From the NCBI GenBank assembly GCA_963837325.1, contig CAWIMV010000002.1, positions 62,001 through 126,000 of the forward strand: a DNA stretch of 64,000 nucleotides. Direction: 5' to 3'. Of this stretch, positions 42,342 to 50,990 are shown in pieces. The stretch is from CAVQKZ01 sp963837325 (lineage in GTDB: Bacteria > Actinomycetota > Actinomycetes > Mycobacteriales > Jatrophihabitantaceae). The notes under the pieces are model-generated. The model saw only the letters and a list, made by a program, of their open reading frames with translations. It did not search any database and was not told where the DNA came from. The position numbers and the translations under genes are program-made. Within the stretch, counting starts at the first letter, position 1. The number at the start of each line of letters is the position of its first letter.

Positions 42342-42987
42342 GGCCGCGGGTGAGGGCGAAGAACTCAGCGCGGGATCGGGGATCGTCGCGGACGGCACCG
42401 AGCACGCTTGACGTCACGGTGCTGGAGCCCGCGGCCCGCACGCCCCGCAAGGTCATGCAGGAGTGCTCTGCCTCGATCACCACGCCGACTCCTTTGGGAT
42501 GAAGGTGCGCGTCGAGCCAGTCCGCGACCTGCTTGGTGAGCCGTTCCTGCACTTGCGGGCGACGGGAGAAGTGTTCGACCACCCGCGCCAGCTTTGACAG
42601 GCCGAGAATGCGCTCCCCCGGCAGGTACCCCACGTGGGCGACGCCGACGAACGGCAGCAGGTGGTGCTCGCACATCGAGCGCACCGGGATCGAGCGCGCC
42701 ACCACCAGTTCGTCGTAGCCCTCGTCGTTGGGGAACGTCGTGAGGTCGAAGTCCGCCGCGGTGAACAACTCGGCGTAGGCGCGCGCCATTCGCCGCGGTG
42801 TCTCACGAAGGCTCTCAGTGTCGAGGTCTACTCCCAGGGCCAGCAAGAACTGACGAGCGCCGTTCTCGGCGGCGTCGAGATCAACTGCCGGGTCGTCGGC
42901 GACGACGCGCAGGGCGGTGCTGCGCGAGAACATGGCTGCGGGCCTGGGCGCGCCCTGCGGCGCGGCGACGTCAGGAGGCGCTGACAC
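42331..42987 (-). CDS. folE: GTP cyclohydrolase I
   Basis: A 218-residue type I GTP cyclohydrolase, which opens GTP to 7,8-dihydroneopterin triphosphate, the first step to folate and pterins. Zinc ligands are in VRSMCEHHLLPFVGVAHVGY and EAEHSCMTLRGVRAAGS, and LGLSKLARVVEHFSRRPQVQ, ERLTKQVADWL and KGVGVVIEAEHSC are conserved. Because it is paired with a ferredoxin-reductase-like gene and not with other folate genes, it may be a second copy serving a pterin cofactor; that is inference. It is divergent from the regulator gene at 43144. Confidence 0.95.
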   Translation of the reverse strand: MSAPPDVAAPQGAPRPAAMFSRSTALRVVADDPAVDLDAAENGARQFLLALGVDLDTESLRETPRRMARAYAELFTAADFDLTTFPNDEGYDELVVARSIPVRSMCEHHLLPFVGVAHVGYLPGERILGLSKLARVVEHFSRRPQVQERLTKQVADWLDAHLHPKGVGVVIEAEHSCMTLRGVRAAGSSTVTSSVLGAVRDDPRSRAEFFALTRGHGC

Positions 42988-43143
42988 TAGAAAGTCCTTC
43001 CACCTTGGTGCAGTCGACTGGTCATGGACCCTCCTCGCGGCTCTAGCAGTTTCGCTAACGCAGCTTGGTCTTATTCCGACGACCCGTCAAGTCCTTGAGA
43101 GAAAGATTGATTCACAAGCCAACATGGGCGTTACAGTTAACGG

Positions 43144-43863
43144 ATGGACAATGCTCGGGCGGAGCTGTCGATCGATGCCGCCATCACCGCGGTGGCGGCG
43201 CTCGGCGACGACCTCCGCCGCGGGATGTATGACTTCATTCGATCGATGGGCCGCCCGGTCACCCGCGAGCAGGCCGCGGAGGCCGTCGGCATTTCGACCA
43301 AGCTCGCGGCCTTCCATCTGGACAAGCTGGTCGACGCCGGACTTCTGCGCTCGCACTATGAGCGTGCCGGCGGGCGGCGCACGGTCGGCCGCACGCCGAA
43401 GGTTTACGAACTCATCGAGCAGGACGTCCGCATCAGCCTGCCGGAACGACAGCACGGGTTCCTGGCCGAAATCCTCGTCGACGCCGCAGCGAGCCAGCGA
43501 CCGGACGAATCGACGCGGGCAGCCATTGAGCGCGTCGCGCGGCAGCACGGCCTAGCCGCCGCAGCCGCGGCCGGCCCGAAACGTCGGCCGGGACGCCTGG
43601 GCGCCGAACGCGCGATCACGATCAGCGAAGGCCTGCTGCGCGAGCGCGGATATCAGCCCGAACGGGTTGCCCCGGGCGACCTGCGGCTGCGGAACTGCCC
43701 GTTCCACCCGCTGGCCGCCCGCGAGCCGGCCCTGGTGTGCGGGTTGAACCATGCGCTGCTGAGTGGGCTGCTCGACGGTCTCGACGCACCGAGCGTGTCA
43801 GCCGTCTTGGAGCCCAGCCCAGACGCGTGCTGCGTGCGGTTGCGCTCAAACCGCCACGCTTGA
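43144..43863 (+). CDS. SufR-like HTH regulator with Cys-rich C-terminus
   Basis: A 239-residue regulator. The N-terminal winged HTH is RPVTREQAAEAVGISTKLA followed by AFHLDKLVDAGLLRSHYE. The C-terminal domain carries conserved Cys and His: LRLRNCPFHPLA, LVCGLNHALLSG and SPDACCVRL. This spacing is that of the ArsR/DeoR-type actinobacterial SufR-like proteins, in which the cysteines may hold an Fe-S cluster and sense iron or redox state. It is divergent from the folE/reductase operon. GTTACAGTTAAC, just before the ATG, may hold the -10 region or an operator. Confidence 0.78.
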   Translation: MDNARAELSIDAAITAVAALGDDLRRGMYDFIRSMGRPVTREQAAEAVGISTKLAAFHLDKLVDAGLLRSHYERAGGRRTVGRTPKVYELIEQDVRISLPERQHGFLAEILVDAAASQRPDESTRAAIERVARQHGLAAAAAAGPKRRPGRLGAERAITISEGLLRERGYQPERVAPGDLRLRNCPFHPLAAREPALVCGLNHALLSGLLDGLDAPSVSAVLEPSPDACCVRLRSNRHA

Positions 43864-43880
43864 CCCTGCGCGTCCTTCGT

Positions 43881-43948
43881 CGTTGATCAACTCGCGTCTG
43901 CTGTGCGTTCTCAGGCGAGTTCGCGCAGCTGACGCGAGTTGATCAACG
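43881..43948. repeat. Perfect 18-bp inverted repeat (hairpin)
   Basis: CGTTGATCAACTCGCGTC (43881-43898) and its exact complement GACGCGAGTTGATCAACG (43931-43948) flank a 32-base loop. The loop can extend the stem with GCTGTGCG/CGCGCAGC (6 of 8 pairs). Each arm contains the palindrome TTGATCAA. It lies between two rightward genes. It has no U-tract, so it is not an ordinary terminator, and may be a small palindromic mobile or regulatory unit. Confidence 0.75.
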
Positions 43949-44038
43949 TAGGGACGGTCGCGGGGTCCGATCGCGGTGCTGCCTGCGCGGCGCGGGTCAG
44001 TAGTCTCCCATCTGCCAAGCCGAGAAGGGGTGGACGAG

Positions 44039-44545
44039 ATGCATAGCGCAGAACTGCTCGAGGACGCTTTCGGGCGAGTGCAGGGAATCGTCCACCGCGT
44101 CCTGGACGGCATGACCGCTGCCGACCTCACCTTTCGCGCGGACGACCGGGCCAATTCCATCGGCTGGCTGATCTGGCACCTGACTCGAGTGCAGGACGAC
44201 CATGTCGCCGATGCGATGGGCACCGAGCAGGTCTGGCTGGCCGATACCTGGCACGAGCGCCTGGCTCTACCGTTCGACCGGCTGGCCACCGGCTATGGCC
44301 ACACCGCGGACGACGTCGCCGCCGTGCGGGTCGAGCCGGAGCTGATGGCCGGCTATTACGACGCGGTCCATGCCCGGACCGTCGGATACGTGCGCGCGCT
44401 GAGCGATGACGACCTGGACCGGGTCGTCGACGAGAACTGGAATCCGCCGGTCACCCTCGGCGTGCGGCTCGTCAGCGTGATCTCCGACGACCTGCAACAC
44501 GCCGGCCAGGCCGCGTTCATCCGGGGCTTGGTCGAGCGCCGCTGA
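44039..44545 (+). CDS. DinB/DUF664-family protein
   Basis: A 168-residue four-helix-bundle protein. NSIGWLIWHLTRVQDDHVAD, DTWHERLALPFDRL and VISDDLQHAGQAAFIRGL place the metal-binding His residues of the DinB superfamily (mycothiol-dependent transferases and relatives). Some members are mycothiol S-transferases, and the specific role here is unknown. ATG 44039 has GAAGGGG upstream. It is encoded alone. Confidence 0.85.
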   Translation: MHSAELLEDAFGRVQGIVHRVLDGMTAADLTFRADDRANSIGWLIWHLTRVQDDHVADAMGTEQVWLADTWHERLALPFDRLATGYGHTADDVAAVRVEPELMAGYYDAVHARTVGYVRALSDDDLDRVVDENWNPPVTLGVRLVSVISDDLQHAGQAAFIRGLVERR

Positions 44546-44617
44546 GGCTCACCGCGTGCTGGCGTGGTCGGGCACGGAGCGGTACAACTCCCGCTCCCGT
44601 CGTGGACCAGCACTCAT

Positions 44618-44953
44618 TCAGCGTTGGCCAGCGCCGAACGTGGCCGGCGCCGGGCGCATCGGGCCCGGCAGCGGCAACCGGAGCTGCTCGGGCAGGTAGT
44701 ACTGTCCGCCGCGCAACCTGAGCATGATCAACACTGCCGTGATCGCGCCGAAGCCCGCCAGTAGCACGGCGCACACGATCGCGGCCAGGCCGAGTGCCAA
44801 GACGAAGCGCTGGGGCACCCCCAGCGTCGCGACGATGGGGGAGGCGATCACGCCGATGACAACCATCGCTACGGACAGGAACGCGTCCATCCACATCACC
44901 GCCCGCAACGTGCGGTCGTAACGCGACTCGAGCTTGCGAACGCTGTTGGTCAT
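44618..44953 (-). CDS. Small two-helix membrane protein, unknown
   Basis: A 111-residue protein. A charged N-terminus (VRKLESRYDRTLRAVMW) precedes two or three hydrophobic helices (DAFLSVAMVVIGVIASPIV and FVLALGLAAIVCAVLLAGF, then AITAVLIML). A Pro-rich tail, YYLPEQLRLPLPGPMRP, follows. ATG 44953 is chosen. No family is recognised. Confidence 0.65.
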   Translation of the reverse strand: MTNSVRKLESRYDRTLRAVMWMDAFLSVAMVVIGVIASPIVATLGVPQRFVLALGLAAIVCAVLLAGFGAITAVLIMLRLRGGQYYLPEQLRLPLPGPMRPAPATFGAGQR

Positions 44954-45022
44954 GCCCCAAGAAAACCAGGGCAACTGCAGCGCGTCGATTACGTCAGAGG
45001 TAATCGAGATCGCGCTTTAGAC

Positions 45023-45060
45023 GTTGACAACACGCTGTCAACATGACAGCCTACTGTCAT
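45023..45060. promoter_or_regulatory. Two adjacent palindromes, likely MarR operators
   Basis: GTTGACA-N6-TGTCAAC (45023-45042) is followed directly by ATGACAG-CCTA-CTGTCAT (45043-45060), which runs into the ATG at 45059. They share TGACA/TGTCA half-sites. The position over the promoter and start of a MarR-containing operon fits autorepression. Confidence 0.75.
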
Positions 45061-45670
45061 GACGGATACAGTTCATGTTGCTGTGTACGACACCCTCGCT
45101 GACTGGGAGATCGGCTACGTAACCGCCCATGTGAACAAGCCGCTGTGGCACAAGCGACCGGGCCGTTTCGCCGTCGCCACCGTTGGCGCCACCCGCGAGC
45201 CGATCACGACGATGGGCGGCCTGCGCGTCGTCCCCGACTTCACGCTGGACGAGCTCAGGCCGCAGGACAGTGCCATGCTCATCCTGGCCGGCAACGACAT
45301 CTGGAACACCGACCAGTTCACACCGTTCGCGGACAAGGCTCGTGACTTCCTTGCCGTCGACGTCCCGGTGGCCGCGATCTGCGGCGCGGCGGGCGGGCTG
45401 GCCCGGGCCGGACTGCTCGACGACCGCAGCCACACGAGCAACGCGCTGGAGTTCCTGCAGAGCGTCGGCTATGCCGGCGCACACCGCTACCGCGACGAGC
45501 CGGCCGTCTACGACCGAAACCTCATCACCGCCAGCGCCAACGCCCCCGTCGACTTCGCCCGCGCGATCCTTCAGCGTCTCGAAGTGTTCGAGCCGAACGT
45601 CCTCGCATCCTGGTTCAAGCTCTACGGCCAGCGCGATCCGGCCGGGTTCTACGAGCTCATGGCCGGCTGA
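45059..45670 (+). CDS. DJ-1/PfpI-family protein (YoaZ-like)
   Basis: A 203-residue class I glutamine-amidotransferase-like protein. VHVAVYDTLADWEIGYVTAH begins the fold, MLILAGNDIWNTDQF is the central strand, and the nucleophile elbow is PVAAICGAAGGLARAGLLDD with the conserved Cys. Relatives include chaperone/glyoxalase III-like and putative protease proteins. Activity here is not known. It forms an operon with the MarR gene 2 bases downstream, under the double palindrome. Confidence 0.9.
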   Translation: MTDTVHVAVYDTLADWEIGYVTAHVNKPLWHKRPGRFAVATVGATREPITTMGGLRVVPDFTLDELRPQDSAMLILAGNDIWNTDQFTPFADKARDFLAVDVPVAAICGAAGGLARAGLLDDRSHTSNALEFLQSVGYAGAHRYRDEPAVYDRNLITASANAPVDFARAILQRLEVFEPNVLASWFKLYGQRDPAGFYELMAG

Positions 45671-45672
45671 GC

Positions 45673-46134
45673 GTGCGGGCGGAACAGGAACTGCTGAGTG
45701 GGCTCGCCCTCGCGGTGTTTCGGCTCAACGGGCAATTCCTCGACGTCGCCGAAGGCCTAGCCGGACCGGCCGGCCTCACGGCGGCCTGGTGGCAGGTACT
45801 CGGGGCGGTGCTCACCGAACCGCGGTCAGTCGCCGGGATCGCCCGCGAGATGGGCATCACCCGCCAGAGCGTGCAGCGGATTGCCGATCTGCTGGTCGAC
45901 AGCGGATTGGCCGAATATCAACCGAACCCGGCCCATCGTCGGGCCAAGCTCGTCGCGCCGACGGCGCAAGGCCACGCGGCGATAGCCCGGATCAACCCGG
46001 GCCACGCTGCGGCCGCCCAGCGCTTGGCCCGGATCGCGGGCAAGCGCGAACTGGCCGACACGTTGGCGGCAATGCGGCGGCTCAGCGCAGTCCTGGACGA
46101 ACTCTCCAACGATCAACCCGCCGCGCAGCGGTAG
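45673..46134 (+). CDS. MarR-family transcriptional regulator
   Basis: A 153-residue winged-helix repressor. LTAAWWQVLGAVLTEPRSVA then GIAREMGITRQSVQRIADLL is the recognition helix region, and LAEYQPNPAHRRAKLVAPTA is the wing. The start is GTG 45673, 2 bases after the DJ-1 stop. The two palindromes at the operon start are likely its binding sites. Confidence 0.92.
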   Translation: MRAEQELLSGLALAVFRLNGQFLDVAEGLAGPAGLTAAWWQVLGAVLTEPRSVAGIAREMGITRQSVQRIADLLVDSGLAEYQPNPAHRRAKLVAPTAQGHAAIARINPGHAAAAQRLARIAGKRELADTLAAMRRLSAVLDELSNDQPAAQR

Positions 46135-46145
46135 TGACGGTGCCC

Positions 46146-49100
46146 TCAGCGCGTACCGATAGGGCTGGCGGGTTGGGCCGGCACAGCCGGCACTGCGTCG
46201 CTCGGGCCGAAAGCTGCGGGCCGGCCGATGTGGTAACCCTGCGCGTAGTCGACGCCGAGTTCGCGCAGCTTGTCCAGCGTTGCTTGATCTTCGACGAACT
46301 CGGCCACCGTGTGCTTGCCGAGTTCGCGGGCGATCTGGACCAGTGAGCGGACCACGGCTTGGTCGGCGCGGTCGGTGACGACATCGCGGATGAACCCGCC
46401 GTCGATCTTCAGGTAGTCGAACGGCAGGTGCTTGAGGTAGTAGAACGATCCGTAGCCCGCGCCGAAGTCGTCGAGCGCGAATTCGCAACCGAGCGTTTCG
46501 AGGTGTTCGGCGAACGATCGGGCCCGGTCGATATCGGTGATCGCGGCCGTTTCGGTGACCTCGATCGTGAGTCCGCCGCGTCGTGGCAGGCGGGCGAGTT
46601 CGCGTTCGATCACGGCGAGAACGGTCGGTTCGCCCATCGACGTCCCGGACAGGTTGACCGCAATGTGCAGACCGCTGCCGGTCCGCTGTTCCTCACCAAG
46701 CATGCGGCAGGCTTCGGTGACTACCCACTGGTCGATCTGGCCGATGAGCCCGGACCGCTCGGCGGCGGGCAGGAACTCCGCAGGCATGACCATGGTTCCG
46801 TCCGACCCGACCATCCGCAGCAGCACCTCGTAGCGATCGACCCGGCCCGTTGCCAGGTCGAGAATCGGCTGGGCGACGAGCAGGAATTGATCCTGCTCCA
46901 GGGCGTCCTGGATACGTTCCACCCAGGTGTGCCGGCCCCGCAGGTCGGCCTGGCCGAGGTCACCGGCGGAGTAGAGGGCGAGCCGATCACGGCCGGTGTC
47001 CTTGGCTTGGTACATCGCGACGTCCGCCTCAACCAGTAGGTCCGCGGCGGTCTGCGGCGCGGTCGGGTCGAGGAAGGCCATTCCGGCGCTCGCGGTGACG
47101 CGGACGGCCCGGCCTTGCTGGACGATGATCGCCTCGCTGCGCAAGGCTTCCAACAGCCGGAAGATCACGAGATGGGCTTCGTCGGCATCGATGTCGAGCA
47201 GGACCGCGGCGAATTCGTCGCCGCCGACCCGGCCGATGAAATCGCTGGGCCGCAGCTGGGCCCGGAACAGGTCGGCCACGTGCGTGAGCACTTCGTCGCC
47301 GACGGCGTGGCCGCGGCTGTCGTTGATGTACTTGAACCCGTCGAGATCCAACGCCACGACCCCGCAGCGGCGGCCGGCGACGACGCAGCTGCCGACCAGG
47401 CGTTCGACCTCGTCCTTGACGTGCCGGCGATTGGGCAGCGTCGTCAGCGAATCGTGAGTGGCGAGGTATTCCAGGTCGCCTCGAGAGCGGCTCAGCGCCT
47501 CGCGGGCGCCGTCCAGGGCGCGCGCGGCGCGGCTGATCTCGGTTTGCATCTCGTTGAACGCGATCGCCATCGACCCGACCTCGTCGCGGCTGGTCACCAC
47601 CACCGGCGTCACCTCCTGGGTGGCGCGGGCTTGGTCGAGGTCTCCGCGACCGAGAGCCTCCATGGCGCGGGTGAGCTCGGCCAGGGTGCCCACCGACAGT
47701 TCCTTGGCCGCAGCGGCGACCTGGGTGACCGAGTGCGCGATCATCCCCGGCAGGACCAGGCCAACCCCGACCGAGACCAGCGCGACGGCGACGAAGATGT
47801 CCTCCAGCACGGCCACGCGCGTGGCGCTGCCGCGTCCGCCGGACGTGACCGCCAGGAGATAGCCGGCGCCGTCGAGGACCATCACCGCCAGCATCGCCCC
47901 GGTGAGCTTGGCGTGCAGGCTGTGCGCCATTCCCTGTCGCTGGTCACGGCGCAGATCGGTGAACCGGCGCCACAGATAGAACAGCGATCCGGAATAGGCG
48001 AGGGCCAGCCCGGACAGCACGACCGGTAGGCCGAACTGGCGGAAGCCCAGCATCGTCGCCAGCAACCAGATGACGGCCGCGATCAGGCCGAGCCCGACTG
48101 TGCCCTTCGGCGCCCGCCAGAGCCGGGGTCGATCTGGTGCGTCACGACGCAACAGCCAGACCGCGACGCTCGGAAGGGCGATGCTGATCAAGTAGGTGAA
48201 GTTCGCGGCCGCGATCATCCAGATCGGATCACCGGCCACGAGAAAGACGATCGCCATGCCGGCCGTCAACGCGATCGCGACGTGCGGGGCGTCGTGGCGG
48301 TTGCGCCGGCCGACCAGAAGGGGCAGCAGACCGTCCTCGGACAACTGCGAGAGCGTTCGCGATGCTCCAGCCAGTGGCTGGACGGTGCCGTGGAACATGT
48401 TGAGCACCAGGAACCAGATCGCGGCACTCTTGGCCAGTCCGCCCAACAGCGGTGAGAACGTCGGGCCGAGCAGTTGGGCCAGGCCGGCGCCGTGGGCCGC
48501 GCCCAGGCCCCCGCTGCCGAAGACGCCCAACCAAACTGCCGGCAGGACGAGGAAGAACAGACCGGCCATTCCGGCGCTGACCAGCACGGCCCGTGGCAGG
48601 GCCCGGGCCGGATTACGCATCTCACCGACGTGGCAGGTCGCCGCTTCGAACGCCGGCGCCGCGAAGCCGATGAGATACAGGCCCGCCATCGCGCTGGACA
48701 GTTCGCCGAACACGCCCTGGAACGGTGAGAGCAAGTGCCACGACGTGGCTTGCGATGCGTTGACGTCACCGTGGAGCAGGGGCAGCACTGCGCTGAGCAG
48801 CGCCAACGACGCCGCACCTGCGGCAATGAGCTTGGCCACCTTGGACACCCGCGAGATCCCAGAGAGATTCAGCAGGGCGAACGCGACAACGATCACGACG
48901 GCGAGCGGGGTGACCGGCACCGCCGGCAGGTACCAGTCGTGCAGCGCCTGCGCCGACAGCAGCGCCGTCAATCCGCACGTCGGTACCCAGCCCCACCAGT
49001 AACAGACGCCGGTGAGGTTGGCCAACACCGGGTTGTAGCGGCGAAACGCTTCGGCGCAGGTGGCGGCGATACCGCCCACTCGGTCCGGCCACATCAATGT

Positions 49101-49328
49101 CAGTTCGGTCCAGCCCGGGGCCGCGGCCCAGGACAGGAGCAGGCCAAGGGCCAACAGCCAGATGGCCGCAGTCCCCTGCGTCGCGATCAGGCCGGTAAGC
49201 AGGAACAGGCTCTGGTTGCTGCCGCCCATCGCCATCGCCGCCGCGCCACCCCAGCCGATCGACCGCGGGTGCTTGCCGACGACGGGCTTGTACCTGCCGA
49301 CGACGGGCTTGAGTGCGGAGCGCTTCAC
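46146..49328 (-). CDS. Amino-acid-permease-like domain fused to GGDEF-EAL
   Basis: An approximately 1060-residue membrane signalling protein. Residues 1 to about 440 are a multi-helix APC-type transporter domain (GWGGAAAMAMGGSNQSLFLL, GWTELTLMWPDRVGG, AATCHVGEMRNPARALPRA, SRTLSQLSEDGLLPLLVG). A second helix pair and a HAMP-like linker (SRDEVGSMAIAFNEMQTEI) follow. Next is a GGDEF domain with intact RVGGDEFAAV (about residue 703) and an EAL domain with EVLLRM, EVTET, DDFGAGYGSFYYLK, KIDGGFI and EFVEDQ. The diguanylate cyclase motif is intact and the phosphodiesterase residues are mostly present. It would couple sensing or transport of an amino-acid-like ligand to c-di-GMP. GTG 49328 is chosen by fit; no clear ribosome-binding site is seen. 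Confidence 0.88.
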   Translation of the reverse strand: MKRSALKPVVGRYKPVVGKHPRSIGWGGAAAMAMGGSNQSLFLLTGLIATQGTAAIWLLALGLLLSWAAAPGWTELTLMWPDRVGGIAATCAEAFRRYNPVLANLTGVCYWWGWVPTCGLTALLSAQALHDWYLPAVPVTPLAVVIVVAFALLNLSGISRVSKVAKLIAAGAASLALLSAVLPLLHGDVNASQATSWHLLSPFQGVFGELSSAMAGLYLIGFAAPAFEAATCHVGEMRNPARALPRAVLVSAGMAGLFFLVLPAVWLGVFGSGGLGAAHGAGLAQLLGPTFSPLLGGLAKSAAIWFLVLNMFHGTVQPLAGASRTLSQLSEDGLLPLLVGRRNRHDAPHVAIALTAGMAIVFLVAGDPIWMIAAANFTYLISIALPSVAVWLLRRDAPDRPRLWRAPKGTVGLGLIAAVIWLLATMLGFRQFGLPVVLSGLALAYSGSLFYLWRRFTDLRRDQRQGMAHSLHAKLTGAMLAVMVLDGAGYLLAVTSGGRGSATRVAVLEDIFVAVALVSVGVGLVLPGMIAHSVTQVAAAAKELSVGTLAELTRAMEALGRGDLDQARATQEVTPVVVTSRDEVGSMAIAFNEMQTEISRAARALDGAREALSRSRGDLEYLATHDSLTTLPNRRHVKDEVERLVGSCVVAGRRCGVVALDLDGFKYINDSRGHAVGDEVLTHVADLFRAQLRPSDFIGRVGGDEFAAVLLDIDADEAHLVIFRLLEALRSEAIIVQQGRAVRVTASAGMAFLDPTAPQTAADLLVEADVAMYQAKDTGRDRLALYSAGDLGQADLRGRHTWVERIQDALEQDQFLLVAQPILDLATGRVDRYEVLLRMVGSDGTMVMPAEFLPAAERSGLIGQIDQWVVTEACRMLGEEQRTGSGLHIAVNLSGTSMGEPTVLAVIERELARLPRRGGLTIEVTETAAITDIDRARSFAEHLETLGCEFALDDFGAGYGSFYYLKHLPFDYLKIDGGFIRDVVTDRADQAVVRSLVQIARELGKHTVAEFVEDQATLDKLRELGVDYAQGYHIGRPAAFGPSDAVPAVPAQPASPIGTR

Positions 49329-49799
49329 TGCACACCCGCGAGACGATCCATTGTCGGCCTGTCTGATCGGAGCGAAAAGGCTTCTTTCACATCGGCCGGG
49401 GAAGCCGGAATATGAGCGAGGTTGGTTGCATCCGGTTGAGCGCCCAGCAATCGTCCGTGGCCGGCTAGTGGCCGCCGTCGCCACGGCCGATGGCGATGAG
49501 GACCACGATTGAACGCGCCGACCGTCGATTGCTGGCCGATCCGATGATCAAAAACGGCCATATTATCCGTATTTTATCGACACCCGGTGTGTTTGCCCGC
49601 ATGTAAACAAACTGCAAATAAGGTCTGACCACGGAGAGTTACTAACATTTCGCCGTCCGTGCTCGCAGCCGCACGTACATTTCGCTCGGGCCAAGTTACT
49701 TTCGCAGAGCAACTCATTACTCACGCACTAGTTGCACGTGCAATCGGGGGGACCCATGTACAGATCACTCGCGCGCCGGATCGACCATCCCTGAAGCGG
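49329..49799. other. AT-rich divergent promoter region with possible leader ORF
   Basis: Between the signalling gene and the next rightward gene lies the most AT-rich stretch of this half (about 49540-49700, with TATTATCCGTATTTTATC and AAACAAACTGCAAATAAG). It probably holds both promoters. At 49754 a strong GGGGGGACCC precedes ATG 49754-49756, a 12-codon reading (MYRSLARRIDHP, stop at 49791-49792) that ends just before ATG 49800. It may be a leader peptide or a frameshifted 5' end of the next gene. Confidence 0.45.
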
Positions 49800-50990
49800 A
49801 TGGCGACCACGTCCCGAGTCGCCGGGCAAGAAGGTCGGCCAGGAGTCCGAGCCCACGACTCAAGAAGAGCAGCGGCGCTGACCGCGACCAATCCGAAGCG
49901 GGCAATAGGGGCGGCTGCGCCACCGATACGGGGCCCGGTCGCGGGGCAACGGCCGCGCGCATTGCACCCGGCGGACGTAGAGCCGCGGGAAGACGAGTCG
50001 GCTGGCCGCCAAGCGGGGGAAGGCGCCGACGCGAAACCGGTGGGCGGCCACGTCAACGGCGCTCGCTTCAAGGACCGAGAAGCCGAACTGGAATGGCTGC
50101 TCAGCCATCCCGTCCATCTCGGGATCGACCCAGCGCTGAAGGCCCTGCAGGATTTCGCGGCCGCTCGTGCCGCTGGTCTGCCGCCGCGAAATCGGCGCCC
50201 GTATTTCGTGGCACTTGGTGTGATCGTCGTCGTCGCCGCGTGCGTCGCGGGCGCAATCGCCTTCGTGCATCGCGCCGACCGGCCGCCGCAGAAACCGACT
50301 GTCGCTGCCGCCGCACCCACCACGACCGCGCAGGTCGACGCCGCAGTTGGGTGGGCCGGCCGGGAGCTGAGCCACGAAGCGTCGGTCCTGGCCGATCCGG
50401 AATCCCGCGCGGCGCTCGTGGCCGTCGGTTTCGGCGACGTCGTTACTGGCCCAGCCCGCGCCGACTATGTGGTTGCCACGCCGGCCCTGCGCAACGCGGC
50501 CCGGACCAGCGCCACGTTGAAAAAGGTGCTGACGTCGTCGGTGCCGATCGCGCTATTCGGTACCGGGACGCAGCAGGTAGTGGTCCGGCAAACGCCAGTC
50601 GGCTCACGCCGCCCGCTCAACGCTGCCGACGCGGCTGCGCGGCGAACCGCCGATCGTCGACTGCTTGTCGACCGGGGCATCGACGTCACCGGCGCTGCCC
50701 GCACCGTACTTGCCGCGGGTGGCCTCGACATTCGGGCCGCAGCCGTGCTGAACCTCATGGCGAGTTCGGCCCACATCGACATTCTGCGCATCAACGTCAG
50801 CGGGGCCGAGCACGCGGCTGGGCTACCCGCTCGGAGCATCGACATCCGGACCGACAACGAAGTAGCCGTCCAGGCGATCCTGGTCAGCCTTCCGCAACCG
50901 TTCGCGCCGAGCACAAACGTCCGGCAGCCGAACGCGTCCGATCACATCGTGTGGCCGATCGACCTGAATCCGCCGACGAGCATCCAGTGA
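49800..50990 (+). CDS. Single-pass membrane protein, unknown
   Basis: A protein of about 396 residues from ATG 49800. The N-terminal 135 residues are disordered and charged. Then come FKDREAELEWLLSHPVHLGI, a membrane helix (YFVALGVIVVVAACVAGAIA, about residue 150) and an extracytoplasmic alpha/beta domain (VDAAVGWAGRELSHEASVL, RADYVVATPALRNAART, SSVPIALFGTGTQQVVVR, LRINVSGAEHAAGLPARSI). No family is recognised. The start is uncertain: a well-placed ribosome-binding site serves a short reading at 49754 instead. The 3' end overlaps the convergent PAP2 gene by 168 bases. Confidence 0.6.
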   Translation: MATTSRVAGQEGRPGVRAHDSRRAAALTATNPKRAIGAAAPPIRGPVAGQRPRALHPADVEPREDESAGRQAGEGADAKPVGGHVNGARFKDREAELEWLLSHPVHLGIDPALKALQDFAAARAAGLPPRNRRPYFVALGVIVVVAACVAGAIAFVHRADRPPQKPTVAAAAPTTTAQVDAAVGWAGRELSHEASVLADPESRAALVAVGFGDVVTGPARADYVVATPALRNAARTSATLKKVLTSSVPIALFGTGTQQVVVRQTPVGSRRPLNAADAAARRTADRRLLVDRGIDVTGAARTVLAAGGLDIRAAAVLNLMASSAHIDILRINVSGAEHAAGLPARSIDIRTDNEVAVQAILVSLPQPFAPSTNVRQPNASDHIVWPIDLNPPTSIQ

